A DNA stretch of 64,000 nucleotides. It comes from an uncultured Clostridia bacterium (GTDB lineage: Bacteria; Bacillota; Clostridia; Lachnospirales; Lachnospiraceae). A program made the position numbers and the translations under genes. The first letter of the stretch is position 1. The number at the start of each line of letters is the position of its first letter. Of this stretch, positions 33,333 to 41,889 are shown one piece after another. Below the pieces are notes generated by a model. The model was not told where the DNA came from. It saw only the letters and a list, made by a program, of their open reading frames with translations, and made no database searches. The stretch is taken from the NCBI GenBank assembly GCA_937896665.1, contig CALBNS010000040.1, positions 140,099 through 204,098 on the forward strand, in the 5' to 3' direction.

Positions 33333-33677
33333 TTAACTCGAATAATTTTCTAAAAAACCATAAACTTCTCCTAAACTACCGACCTTTTTCCCTGTTTTAA
33401 GTTCTTCCTGCAGATTTTCAGGCAACATTTTTACTTCAATTGTCGTATATTCATAAACCGTTTTGAGATCAGACAAATACACAATCACATATCCATCCCT
33501 TTCACAGATTACATACCCGTCTTCTTTCTGGGCACTGCCATCTGTACTCAGCATCTCCTCGTTAATCTTTTCTGATTTTTCTATTGTACGATCATAACTC
33601 CATTTATATACGAACATAAATGCAAGTGTAAAAACCACAATAATCATAAAAAAACCAATACTATATCTCTTATTCAT
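33333..33677 (-). CDS. Membrane-anchored protein with BofC C-terminal-like domain
   Basis: A 114-residue protein with one N-terminal membrane helix (about residues 7-25). The external part ends with DGYVIVYLSDLKTVYEYT, LPENLQEEL and VYGFLENYSS. This pattern resembles the BofC C-terminal domain proteins annotated in Lachnospiraceae. In B. subtilis BofC restrains the SpoIVB protease in sigma-K checkpoint signalling. Similarity is limited and the call is tentative. It lies downstream of the SpoVB-like flippase and the yqfCD operon, which favours a sporulation or envelope link. Confidence 0.5.
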   Translation of the reverse strand: MNKRYSIGFFMIIVVFTLAFMFVYKWSYDRTIEKSEKINEEMLSTDGSAQKEDGYVICERDGYVIVYLSDLKTVYEYTTIEVKMLPENLQEELKTGKKVGSLGEVYGFLENYSS

Positions 33678-33736
33678 AAGGACAACCCCTTTTTAGATAC
33701 AGTATTGGTATTTTTTTTCATTTTATACTTCTAATA

Positions 33737-35398
33737 TTAATCCTTTTTTACTAAATGAAGCTTCTTGAATAAAGCAAGCAATGTTGTGCCTTTTGGAAGC
33801 CCAACAATTTCTTCCGGTGTTAATGCACCTGATTTTAGGAGCGAAATTCCGTATACAACTACAGCCACCACCAAAGCAAAGATTGTATTCAGTTTCTCAG
33901 GCAGTACTCTGCCACCAAGCATATGTATGCCCCATGCTGCTGCACCCATAATTGCTGCAGCTCCAAATGGGAGTATGAATGTTTTCATGATCTCCTGACG
34001 ATATGATACTGCACGTGCCAGAGCTCTTCCATTTAAGATACACATTGACAATGAAAAAATAATATTACCTGCTACTACAGCATAAATGCCCCATTTAAAT
34101 ACTATAAGCATGAGCACAAGCCCGATTAGATGAATTACTAATGAAATAGCTCCATGTTTTACAGGCGTTGTCATCTTATTCAGCCCTTGTAATATGGAAT
34201 TCGTTACTGTTGACAGACAGTAGAATACAACTGTAATTGCACCAAGCTGCAGCATACGTGCCGGTGTGTCAATATTTCCTTTATATAAAAGTGCGAGAAT
34301 TGGTTTACCAAGGACAAGGAATCCTACACAGCTTGGAATCGCAATCAACATGGAAAAACGGATTACCATACTGATTTTGCTGTGTATTTGTTTTTTTGTT
34401 CCTGTCGCAACGGTCGCCGTCAGACTTGGAATTAATGAAGCGCCAAGTGCATTAGCAACTGCCAACGGTATATTAATCAAAGTGTTGTATTTTCCTGTGA
34501 ACATGCCAAGAAACTCTGCCGTCGCTTTTTCGGTATGTCCCTGTACTGTCATAATATTGCTAAAAATACCCTGGTCTAAAGTTTCGCTGATATTGTAAAT
34601 GGCCGTACTTAAAATGACAGGCGTAATTGTCAGTGCAAGAATCGTAAATATATCCCGATATTCTTCTAGGTTTTTCGTTTTGTCTTTTCTAAGATGACGC
34701 TTCATCGTTGTACTATAAGCTTTCATCACAATCAAAAGGAAAATCAAACCAAAAAGAGCTCCTGTAACAGTACCAAGTGTACCACCGGCTGCACCATAAG
34801 CATAAGGTAATGAAGGATTTGTCTGTGCTTCTGCAACTTTTTTCCCCATTTCCAGCAGATAGCTTGCACCAATTACACTTACAATTGCATTTACAATCTG
34901 CTCAACAATCTGTGAAACAGCAGTTGGTACCATCGTGCCAAGCCCCTGAAAATATCCACGTACAACTCCCATGATTGCTACAATAAACAATCCTGGTGCC
35001 AACACTCTAAGTGCATATGCACTTAATTGAATTGACATAATATCACTCGCTATAAAGTCAGAAAAAACATAGACAAAAATACATGCCGCTGCACCAACTA
35101 TAACTGCAAATGAGAGTGCTCCCTTAAAAATACGCATCGCATTCTTATGTTCCCCTTTAGAAACACGCGCAGACACCAGTTTGGAAACAGCAAGTGGGAG
35201 ACTATAAGAAGTCAAAAGTAGTGCAATATTGTAAATTGAAAATGCACATCCGTAAAATCCCTGTCCCTCATCTCCTAAAATATTATTTACAGGAATTCGA
35301 TATGCAATTCCGATTAATCTAGTGATAATGCCTGCTGCTGCGAGAATCATTCCCTGCATCAGAAAGCTACTATTTTTTTTCTTTGGTTTTGTCCCCAT
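33737..35398 (-). CDS. SpoVB-like polysaccharide/lipid II flippase family protein (MOP superfamily)
   Basis: A 553-residue protein with about 14 membrane helices. The N-terminus 'FLMQGMILAAAGIITRLIGIAYRIPVNNILGDEGQGFYG' is characteristic of the SpoVB/MurJ branch. A further block is LAPGLFIVAIMGVVRGYFQGLGTMVPTAVSQIVEQ. Members move lipid-linked cell-wall precursors; SpoVB does so for spore cortex in B. subtilis. Which one this is cannot be decided here. It follows ybeY after 22 bases in the yqfC operon. Confidence 0.85.
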   Translation of the reverse strand: MGTKPKKKNSSFLMQGMILAAAGIITRLIGIAYRIPVNNILGDEGQGFYGCAFSIYNIALLLTSYSLPLAVSKLVSARVSKGEHKNAMRIFKGALSFAVIVGAAACIFVYVFSDFIASDIMSIQLSAYALRVLAPGLFIVAIMGVVRGYFQGLGTMVPTAVSQIVEQIVNAIVSVIGASYLLEMGKKVAEAQTNPSLPYAYGAAGGTLGTVTGALFGLIFLLIVMKAYSTTMKRHLRKDKTKNLEEYRDIFTILALTITPVILSTAIYNISETLDQGIFSNIMTVQGHTEKATAEFLGMFTGKYNTLINIPLAVANALGASLIPSLTATVATGTKKQIHSKISMVIRFSMLIAIPSCVGFLVLGKPILALLYKGNIDTPARMLQLGAITVVFYCLSTVTNSILQGLNKMTTPVKHGAISLVIHLIGLVLMLIVFKWGIYAVVAGNIIFSLSMCILNGRALARAVSYRQEIMKTFILPFGAAAIMGAAAWGIHMLGGRVLPEKLNTIFALVVAVVVYGISLLKSGALTPEEIVGLPKGTTLLALFKKLHLVKKD

Positions 35399-35420
35399 AA
35401 AATAACCTCGCTCATATATG

Positions 35421-35915
35421 TTAACGCAGTATATTTAACTGTTCTAAGATTTCTTTCTGTTTTTGCTCCATAACTACACGTTCCTCTTCTTCCATGTGGT
35501 CATAACCACACAAATGAAGCATACTATGTGCAATTAAAAACGCATATTCCCTTTCAATGGAATGACCATATTCCTCAGCCTGTTCAATCACTTTTTCTTT
35601 TGAAATCACAATATCACCAAGCATCAGTTCTCCACTTTCAGGGTTAAAGTATTCAAAATGATCATCCAAAAAATCAAATTCTCCCGGTATTTCATAATCT
35701 ACCATTGGAAATGACAATACGTCAGTTGCTCTGTCAATCTGACGGAAATCAAGGTTCATTTCCTGTATTTCATTATTCATTGTTAAAAGCAGATTTACCT
35801 CTGCATCATATGGACATTCCACATAGTCTAATGCCTTTTCAATGACTCTTTTTGCCAGTTCTTCGCATGGCAAATCAAGCTTCAGACTGCTCTCTTCTTC
35901 AAATAGTAATGTCAT
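35421..35915 (-). CDS. ybeY: Endoribonuclease YbeY (16S rRNA maturation)
   Basis: A 164-residue YbeY with the zinc motif HSMLHLCGYDH (HxxxHxxGxDH) and the preceding TDVLSFPM and LGDIVIS. It acts in 16S rRNA 3'-end processing and ribosome quality control. The ATG overlaps the phoH stop as TAATG, and GGA lies 7 bases ahead; a TTG four codons upstream lies inside phoH. The C-terminal tail is short. Confidence 0.95.
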   Translation of the reverse strand: MTLLFEEESSLKLDLPCEELAKRVIEKALDYVECPYDAEVNLLLTMNNEIQEMNLDFRQIDRATDVLSFPMVDYEIPGEFDFLDDHFEYFNPESGELMLGDIVISKEKVIEQAEEYGHSIEREYAFLIAHSMLHLCGYDHMEEEERVVMEQKQKEILEQLNILR

Positions 35916-36913
35916 TATTTCTTCCAACTGCCTTTCTGCCGCTCTTTTTTATAGTTACTTTTCTTTTCGTATTCTTCATATGCCTTTACAATACGCTGTA
36001 CAAGCGGATGTCTTACGACATCTTTACTTGTCAGATTGCAGATTGATATATCTTCAATATTTCGAACTACTTTCGTCGCAACATCTAATCCGGATACCGC
36101 ACCTGCAGGCAAATCCTTCTGTGTAATATCCCCAGTAATGACGACCTTAGAGCCAAAACCAATTCGGGTAAGAAACATCTTCATCTGAGCAGGCGTTGTG
36201 TTCTGTGCTTCATCTAGAATAATAAATGCATTGTCGAGTGTACGGCCTCTCATATATGCAAGAGGTGCAACTTCAATCAATCCTTTCTCAGAATTCTTAA
36301 TAAAACTTTCGGCCCCCATAATCTGATATAATGCGTCATAAAGTGGTCTTAAATAAGGGTCAATCTTGCTTTGTAAATCTCCTGGAAGGAATCCAAGTTT
36401 CTCCCCTGCCTCGATTGCCGGGCGTGTCAGAATAATGCGCCCTACTTCGTTATTCTTAAAAGCAGTGATTGCCATGGCCATTGCGAGATAGGTCTTACCG
36501 GTTCCTGCCGGACCAAGCCCAAACACAATCATCTGTTTGCGAATTGCATCTACATACTTCTTTTGTCCCATGGTCTTTGGTTTAATAGGTTTTCCCTGCA
36601 GTGTATGGCAAATAATATCTTTATCTATTTCAACTAACTCGTTTTCTTTATCATCAAAAACAAGTGAAATTGCATAATCTACATTCTGCTCCGAAATGTT
36701 GTTTCCTCTTTTTGATAATTCAGTAAGCTGCGTCAAGACACGTTTTGCCTGGCTTACTCTCGTGGCATCTCCGAGAATCTTAACATTTCCATCACGAGCA
36801 ATCAACGTCACATGCAAAGTACGTTCTATCTTTTTTGCATAGGCATCAAACTGGCCAAAAATATTTTTTTCGTGTTCTACCGGTATTTCTATTATTTCTT
36901 CCAGAATACTCAT
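35915..36913 (-). CDS. phoH: PhoH-family ATPase
   Basis: A 332-residue PhoH-like protein. An N-terminal KH-like region (IERTLHVTLIARDGNVKILGD) precedes the ATPase: Walker A GPAGTGKTYLAM, Walker B FIILDEAQN, and TGDITQKDLP. The family is related to superfamily I helicases and is functionally tied to YbeY in RNA metabolism. The gene pair phoH-ybeY after yqfCD follows the Bacillus order, although pgpH is missing between them. Confidence 0.93.
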   Translation of the reverse strand: MSILEEIIEIPVEHEKNIFGQFDAYAKKIERTLHVTLIARDGNVKILGDATRVSQAKRVLTQLTELSKRGNNISEQNVDYAISLVFDDKENELVEIDKDIICHTLQGKPIKPKTMGQKKYVDAIRKQMIVFGLGPAGTGKTYLAMAMAITAFKNNEVGRIILTRPAIEAGEKLGFLPGDLQSKIDPYLRPLYDALYQIMGAESFIKNSEKGLIEVAPLAYMRGRTLDNAFIILDEAQNTTPAQMKMFLTRIGFGSKVVITGDITQKDLPAGAVSGLDVATKVVRNIEDISICNLTSKDVVRHPLVQRIVKAYEEYEKKSNYKKERQKGSWKK

Positions 36914-36945
36914 ATGTGTAATCCTTTCTATACGTCATACTTGTT

Positions 36946-38166
36946 TTATTGTATCACAGGCGACTGCGAGAAATCAATCTCTATATGTTTTCCGATTGGT
37001 TCAATAACCTTTAAATATCCTTTTGCTTTTGCATTCTCATTTTGAATATGAATTTGTACATGTTTCTCCAAAATTCGTATGCCGTCATTTTCCAATGCTT
37101 CACAGTATTTCTCAAATTCTTCACTTAAAAGTCTTTGTATTTCTTCTTTCGAATATTCCTCTTCAATAGATTCATATTCCCGAATTGTTTTCTTTCCATA
37201 AAATACAGGAAGATAAAAATGTTCGCCGATTTTTAATTGCGTTTCCTGCGTTTCGGTTTCTTGTTCTTCAAAATTATTATATGAAATTCCCAAAGTGAGT
37301 TGATATGAACCAAATTTAAAATATATAAGATTCCGTTTGGAATTGCTATATTTTTTTTTAGAATGTGTAAGATTCAAATCATTTTCATAATTTAATATTG
37401 TTTCAGCCAGAATATCTGCATCTGAGGACTGATAATGATAGCTTGTGACCTCACCACTGTCATTTAGCACTTCCACTGTTCCCGACACCAGAACATCCCC
37501 TTCTTTTACAGCGTCCCCCTCTTTTACAAGGGGAATCCCATTTCTGGTAATCATCTCCATGATAATTCCTTCTTTTTGTGCAATGATATCATTGGGAGCT
37601 ATTTCATTATCTGCTTTCTTTTCAAAAGTGTCTGTGTTTTCTTTGACATGAATCATTAATCTTGTACCCTCTATCGAGGCAGATACCCAAATAATATCGT
37701 CAAATTCTTTCCGGATATCTTTTACAATCTGTGCGCAATCTAAATCGTGTTTACGCATTCCATGATATACATTCTTTGTTTCTAAAAATTCTAAAATCAC
37801 TTCATCAGTCCGGCTAAAATTTCCTTCAATGTGAATGTTCCATACAAAAAGAGATAAAACATAAATCATACAAACACATAAAATAGCGCCTGAAAAAAAC
37901 AATTTCCGTTTGCGATACTTAAACAGATAGAAAGGGAGTCCAATACGTCTTATGATTTGAACTTTCATTCTTGTTTTTCGTATGATTGGTTTTAACTGAT
38001 GAAATCCTTTTACACTGATATACATCTCATAGCTGTTTTTTTTCGGTTCTAATCCCCAAAGATAAATATTCCTATGCCGGCACATATTCAGAAAACGTTC
38101 CGGGGAATAGCCGGTAATCCGGATTTGAAGATAACCCTGTATATACCGAATTATTGCAATTAACAC
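36946..38166 (-). CDS. yqfD: Sporulation protein YqfD
   Basis: A 406-residue protein with a cytoplasmic N-terminal domain (RITGYSPERFLNMCRHRNIYLWGL), one membrane helix at about residues 90-112 and a large external C-terminal part. The YqfD family is sigma-E controlled in B. subtilis and needed for efficient sporulation. The start is GTG, 6 bases after GGAGGG, and overlaps the yqfC stop (GTGTTAA). Confidence 0.92.
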   Translation of the reverse strand: MLIAIIRYIQGYLQIRITGYSPERFLNMCRHRNIYLWGLEPKKNSYEMYISVKGFHQLKPIIRKTRMKVQIIRRIGLPFYLFKYRKRKLFFSGAILCVCMIYVLSLFVWNIHIEGNFSRTDEVILEFLETKNVYHGMRKHDLDCAQIVKDIRKEFDDIIWVSASIEGTRLMIHVKENTDTFEKKADNEIAPNDIIAQKEGIIMEMITRNGIPLVKEGDAVKEGDVLVSGTVEVLNDSGEVTSYHYQSSDADILAETILNYENDLNLTHSKKKYSNSKRNLIYFKFGSYQLTLGISYNNFEEQETETQETQLKIGEHFYLPVFYGKKTIREYESIEEEYSKEEIQRLLSEEFEKYCEALENDGIRILEKHVQIHIQNENAKAKGYLKVIEPIGKHIEIDFSQSPVIQ

Positions 38167-38444
38167 AAGTTACCCTCCCAATTATATTCTATGGATAAAA
38201 TCTTTCCTGTAATTTTCATCTCATCATTTGTATAGTATTCAATCTGAAGATGTTTCCCGTTAATTTTTATTTGTCCGATTTTCGTCTGGACTCTTATAAG
38301 TGATTCGGTATATTCTGTAATTCCACGATAATTTTCTATACACATCTCAATCTGACCAATTACAGTTACGATTGGAACTTTCAACACCACGTCTTTTGGC
38401 ATATTCACTGCGTCTGCAACACGATTTTTCAGGTTTCCTTTCAT
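38160..38444 (-). CDS. yqfC: Sporulation protein YqfC
   Basis: A 94-residue YqfC: NLKNRVADAVNMPKDVVL, a YabP-like beta domain (IENYRGITEYTE, IRVQTKIGQIKINGKHLQI) and a short C-terminus. YqfC/YabP-type proteins act in the mother cell during sporulation. No normal ribosome binding site precedes the ATG. The 45 bases ahead of it are an 11-bp terminator-type hairpin with a sigma-E-like promoter overlapping its upstream arm, so the sporulation transcript would have a leader of only about 20 bases. A start at the later ATG (MPKDVV) is possible but would drop conserved residues. Confidence 0.88.
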   Translation of the reverse strand: MKGNLKNRVADAVNMPKDVVLKVPIVTVIGQIEMCIENYRGITEYTESLIRVQTKIGQIKINGKHLQIEYYTNDEMKITGKILSIEYNWEGNLC

Positions 38445-38445
38445 T

Positions 38446-38486
38446 AAAAATGCCACACATAGTTTTATAGTAATATATGTGTGGCA
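38446..38486 (-). terminator. Terminator of the GTPase-Rae1 operon, abutting the yqfC start codon
   Basis: On the minus strand TGCCACACATA, a 14-base loop and TATGTGTGGCA form a perfect 11-bp stem followed by TTTTTA and then the yqfC ATG. Reading through would require escape from this hairpin, so it separates the GTPase operon from yqfCD. Confidence 0.8.
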
Positions 38487-38500
38487 CTTCAAAATATACC
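38472..38500 (-). promoter_or_regulatory. Candidate sigma-E promoter for yqfC-yqfD-phoH-ybeY
   Basis: Minus-strand GGTATATT and CATATATT are separated by 13 bases. They match the sigma-E pattern of B. subtilis (KMATATT, 13-15 bases, CATACANT) with two mismatches in the -10. The predicted start point is in the loop of the overlapping terminator, so a sigma-E transcript would skip the 5' arm and not form the hairpin. Confidence 0.5.
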
Positions 38501-38504
38501 GTTC

Positions 38505-41171
38505 CTACTTCTTTTTTAGTTGTGTTTCTATCTCGTGAAATTCCCTGCGCCCCATACGGACGTCATCCATGAATTCCGCCATCTCATCTGACAAGCCCTC
38601 AAACAAATATTGATTTGTCTTCTTTGTTTTTTCTATATGTTCTTCACGAATCTGTTGATTTACAATTTCTATTTCCTCTCGTAAATCCCTTGCGGAAATT
38701 CGCTGCGCTCCCTGACCCAGAATAATAACCTGTTCCAGAGCATCTGAAGTTGCGACTTTTACATCATACTTTTTTCCAATTTCATGTACGGTCTTCTCAA
38801 TATACTGGTCTGCCGTTTCCGCTTCTTTCGTATATACTACATATACATTATGATACTTCAAGACTTCTCCCGGATTTCCTTCTACCTTGTAACCATCAAA
38901 TACCAAAATTACAATATTCTTCCGATATCCTTGATAATTGCCAAGAATATCCATAAGTTTTCCCCTCGCTCCACCAATATTTACCTGAGACAGTTCTTTT
39001 AAATCGTCCCATGCAAATATGATATTGTATCCATCTACCAGGAGAACTTCTGTTTTTCTTTCCTCTGATTTTTTTGGTCTGCGGCTTCCACAAGAATCCG
39101 CAGTTATAAGTTTTGATGTGTTATATGAACTCCTCTTTCTGTTCATCGGCCCATAAGTACGCTCAAAAATTTCTTTTAATTCATCTTCGTCAATAACCGA
39201 CGGTGCCACGTAAGAGGAAATGTACCCTGACTTTTTTTCTTTTTGTTTCAAGAAACTTTCGGTATGCATATGTTCTTCCACTTCATTCCACGGTACAACA
39301 AATCCTGAACCATGAGAACAGAACACAGATCCTGTAGGATTTTCCAAATCACTTTCCGAGTCATATCCCATGCTTACTATGACTTCTTCACTGTTATGGC
39401 AAGGTTCATATCCTTTTAAAGTGCAGAATAGTCGACCGCAGCCTTTTGTATAGGCAATTACTTCTCGTTGATAATCGCGCATATGAACCACCGGTGCAGT
39501 GCCCTTTAAGATTGACACATCACCGTCTGCCTCAGGTGGTGCAAATGTTCCTTGCATTTTCTGAATATCTGCCATAGCTCGTCCGACCATCTCAGTCGGA
39601 ACTTCCAATTGATATTCGTACACTGGCTCAAGCAACAAGCTTTTTGCACGCTTCAAGCCTTGACGTACAGCACGGTAAGTTGACTGTCTAAAATCACCGC
39701 CCTCCGTATGTTTCAAATGTGCACGTCCATTTACCAACGTTATCTTTATATCTGTAATCTCAGAGCCGGTAAGCACGCCCGGATGTTCTCTTTCCTGCAA
39801 ATGAGTCAGTACCAGCCTCTGCCAATTACGGTCTAAGATATCTTCGCTACAGTCTGTTTCGAATTGCAAGCCACTTCCACGTTCCAAAGGTTCCATTAAG
39901 AGACGTACTTCTGCATAATGTCTTAAAGGTTCATAATGACCACAACCCTCTACCGTGTCTGAAATTGTCTCCTTATAGACAATATTCCCTGCTCCAAACT
40001 CTACTTCTACCGCAAAACGTTCCTTGATCAGACTCTTTAGAATTTCCATCTGAACTTCACCCATCACCTGTGCATGGATTTCATTCAAATGCTTATTCCA
40101 TATAATATGAAGTTCCGGTTCTTCCTCTTCTAACTGTTTTAGCTTGAGAAATGTCCCATGCACATCCGCCCCCTCCGGCAATTGAATCTGATATGCCAGT
40201 ACCGGTTCCAATATCGGTGTGACCACATCTTTTTCTAAACCAATCCCTTCCCCGGCTATTGTGCTTTTTAGTCCTGCTACAGCACAAATATTTCCTGCAT
40301 AGACTTCATTCACTGTTGTAAAACCTGCACCCGAATAAATACGAAGCTGGTCTGCTTTTTCGTCTTCTTTTAACTGTGTTTTCACTTTCAGAGATCCACC
40401 TGTGACTTTCAGATGAGTTAAGCGATTTCCCTGCTTGTCTCTGGATATCTTGTAAACTCTTGCCCCAAACTCATCTGGATATTCCAGACATTCTGTATAT
40501 TGCTCAAATCCTTGTAGAAATTCCTCAATCCCCTGCAATTTGAGTGCCGAGCCAAAATAACACGGGAAAATCTGCCGTTTTTGTATCATCTTCTGTATCT
40601 GTGATATGGATATCTCATTTTCTTCCAAATACTGTTCCATAATACATTCATCACAAACTGCAACATTTTCCATAAAATCATCAAAATTTTGTTCTATCGA
40701 GAAATCAACACATGTTTCATCTAGTTGTTTTTTTAATTCAGTTAAAATCGTTTCTTTATTGGTTACTTCCTGATCCATTTTATTGATAAATAGGAATACA
40801 GGTATCTCATAACGCTTTAGCAGCTTCCATAGCGTCTTTACATGTCCCTGTATACCGTCTGCACCACTAATAACTAAAATGGCATAATCCAGGACCTGTA
40901 ATGTACGTTCCATTTCAGCTGAAAAATCCACATGTCCCGGTGTATCAAGAAGCATGATTTCTTTCTTCTGCAGCTTGATTTCTGCCTGTTTTGAGAAAAT
41001 CGTAATCCCACGCGAACGCTCTAACTCATATGTGTCAAGAAATGCATTCCCGTGGTCTACTCTACCTAATTTTCGTATATTTCCCCTTAAATATAAAAAA
41101 CTCTCAGCAAGTGTTGTCTTTCCTGCATCCACATGGGCTAAAATTCCAACTACTAATCTATTACTTTTCAT
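38505..41171 (-). CDS. TetM-like ribosomal GTPase fused to a Rae1/YacP NYN endonuclease
   Basis: An 888-residue two-part protein. Residues 1 to about 690 form a translational GTPase of the ribosomal-protection type: G1 AHVDAGKTT, G2 RGITI, G3 DTPGHVDF, G4 NKMD and G5 GSAL, then EF-G-like domains II-V. After a Ser/Lys-rich linker, residues from about 705 to the end match B. subtilis Rae1 (YacP) along its length: LLVDGYNIIFAW, VILVFDGYKVEGN, VVYTKEAETADQYIEK and VATSDALEQVIILGQGAQRISARDL. Rae1 is an endonuclease that cuts mRNA in the ribosomal A site. The ATG is 7 bases after AGGAG. It ends an operon with a methyltransferase, YkgJ and a DnaQ-like gene. Whether it protects from tetracycline is unknown. 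Confidence 0.88.
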   Translation of the reverse strand: MKSNRLVVGILAHVDAGKTTLAESFLYLRGNIRKLGRVDHGNAFLDTYELERSRGITIFSKQAEIKLQKKEIMLLDTPGHVDFSAEMERTLQVLDYAILVISGADGIQGHVKTLWKLLKRYEIPVFLFINKMDQEVTNKETILTELKKQLDETCVDFSIEQNFDDFMENVAVCDECIMEQYLEENEISISQIQKMIQKRQIFPCYFGSALKLQGIEEFLQGFEQYTECLEYPDEFGARVYKISRDKQGNRLTHLKVTGGSLKVKTQLKEDEKADQLRIYSGAGFTTVNEVYAGNICAVAGLKSTIAGEGIGLEKDVVTPILEPVLAYQIQLPEGADVHGTFLKLKQLEEEEPELHIIWNKHLNEIHAQVMGEVQMEILKSLIKERFAVEVEFGAGNIVYKETISDTVEGCGHYEPLRHYAEVRLLMEPLERGSGLQFETDCSEDILDRNWQRLVLTHLQEREHPGVLTGSEITDIKITLVNGRAHLKHTEGGDFRQSTYRAVRQGLKRAKSLLLEPVYEYQLEVPTEMVGRAMADIQKMQGTFAPPEADGDVSILKGTAPVVHMRDYQREVIAYTKGCGRLFCTLKGYEPCHNSEEVIVSMGYDSESDLENPTGSVFCSHGSGFVVPWNEVEEHMHTESFLKQKEKKSGYISSYVAPSVIDEDELKEIFERTYGPMNRKRSSYNTSKLITADSCGSRRPKKSEERKTEVLLVDGYNIIFAWDDLKELSQVNIGGARGKLMDILGNYQGYRKNIVILVFDGYKVEGNPGEVLKYHNVYVVYTKEAETADQYIEKTVHEIGKKYDVKVATSDALEQVIILGQGAQRISARDLREEIEIVNQQIREEHIEKTKKTNQYLFEGLSDEMAEFMDDVRMGRREFHEIETQLKKK

Positions 41172-41181
41172 CCAATTACTC

Positions 41182-41889
41182 CTACATCCTTCCATATCGG
41201 GATATAATACCATCTATGATTTTAGATGCTTCACTGCGTGTCAACGCATTAAAATCATAATTCATTTCTAATCCGTGATAGCAGCAAAGTACTTTGATAT
41301 ACTCTGTCTGTTTTATTGTACATGGCTGTGCTTTTTTGTGCTTAAACTGCAATTGCTCCGGCAAAAACACTTTTTCATTATCAGCTTCAAATTCATGCGC
41401 CAGCATGTGATAAATCTTAGCCGTTGCCAATGCATCGTGATAAGCACGATGTGCCGCCTGATTGACAATATGATAATGCTCACACAAGGCGCCGAGACTT
41501 TTGGATTCCAAATTTTTAAGTACCTGCCTCGCAATTTTTAAGGTGTCAATTCCTTTCTTTTCAAAAGGAAATCCGTATTCAACGGCATATTTTTTTGTAA
41601 ATTTATAATCAAACAAAATATTATGGCCAAGCAACACATCATCACCACAAAATTCAATAAAATCACGAATAATAGATTTCGTATTTCTCGCATTTGCTAC
41701 CATTTCATACGTAATTCCAGTAATATTTGTAATCATAGGAGAAATTGGCTGCTCCGGCTTTAGAAACTCTATAAAACGTTCTGTCACCTTTCCATTTGTC
41801 ACTCTTAAAGCACCAATCTCTATGATATTATCTGTTTCTACATTTAGACCTGTTGTTTCCAAATCAAATGCCACATAATTTTTAATCAT
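41182..41889 (-). CDS. DnaQ-like 3'-5' exonuclease (DEDDh) with C-terminal TIKQ-type domain
   Basis: A 235-residue protein. Residues 1-170 are a DEDDh exonuclease: FDLETTGL (Asp, Glu), GHNILFDYKF (Asp) and HRAYHDALATAKIYH (His, Asp). The C-terminal 45 residues start TIKQTEYIKVLCCYHGLEM and end SEASKIIDGIISRYGR. They resemble the small TPKQ-type domain (DUF3072-like) found attached to nucleic-acid enzymes. It resembles the PolC/epsilon exonuclease but is free-standing. Its ATG overlaps the YkgJ stop as ATGA. It may act on DNA or RNA. Confidence 0.85.
   Translation of the reverse strand: MIKNYVAFDLETTGLNVETDNIIEIGALRVTNGKVTERFIEFLKPEQPISPMITNITGITYEMVANARNTKSIIRDFIEFCGDDVLLGHNILFDYKFTKKYAVEYGFPFEKKGIDTLKIARQVLKNLESKSLGALCEHYHIVNQAAHRAYHDALATAKIYHMLAHEFEADNEKVFLPEQLQFKHKKAQPCTIKQTEYIKVLCCYHGLEMNYDFNALTRSEASKIIDGIISRYGRM

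Noticed and set aside
38505..41171. Calling the TetM-like protein a tetracycline resistance gene
   Set aside because: The fold is shared, but the core-genome setting next to yqfC, the lack of mobile elements and the fused nuclease argue for a housekeeping role. Resistance cannot be inferred from motifs alone.
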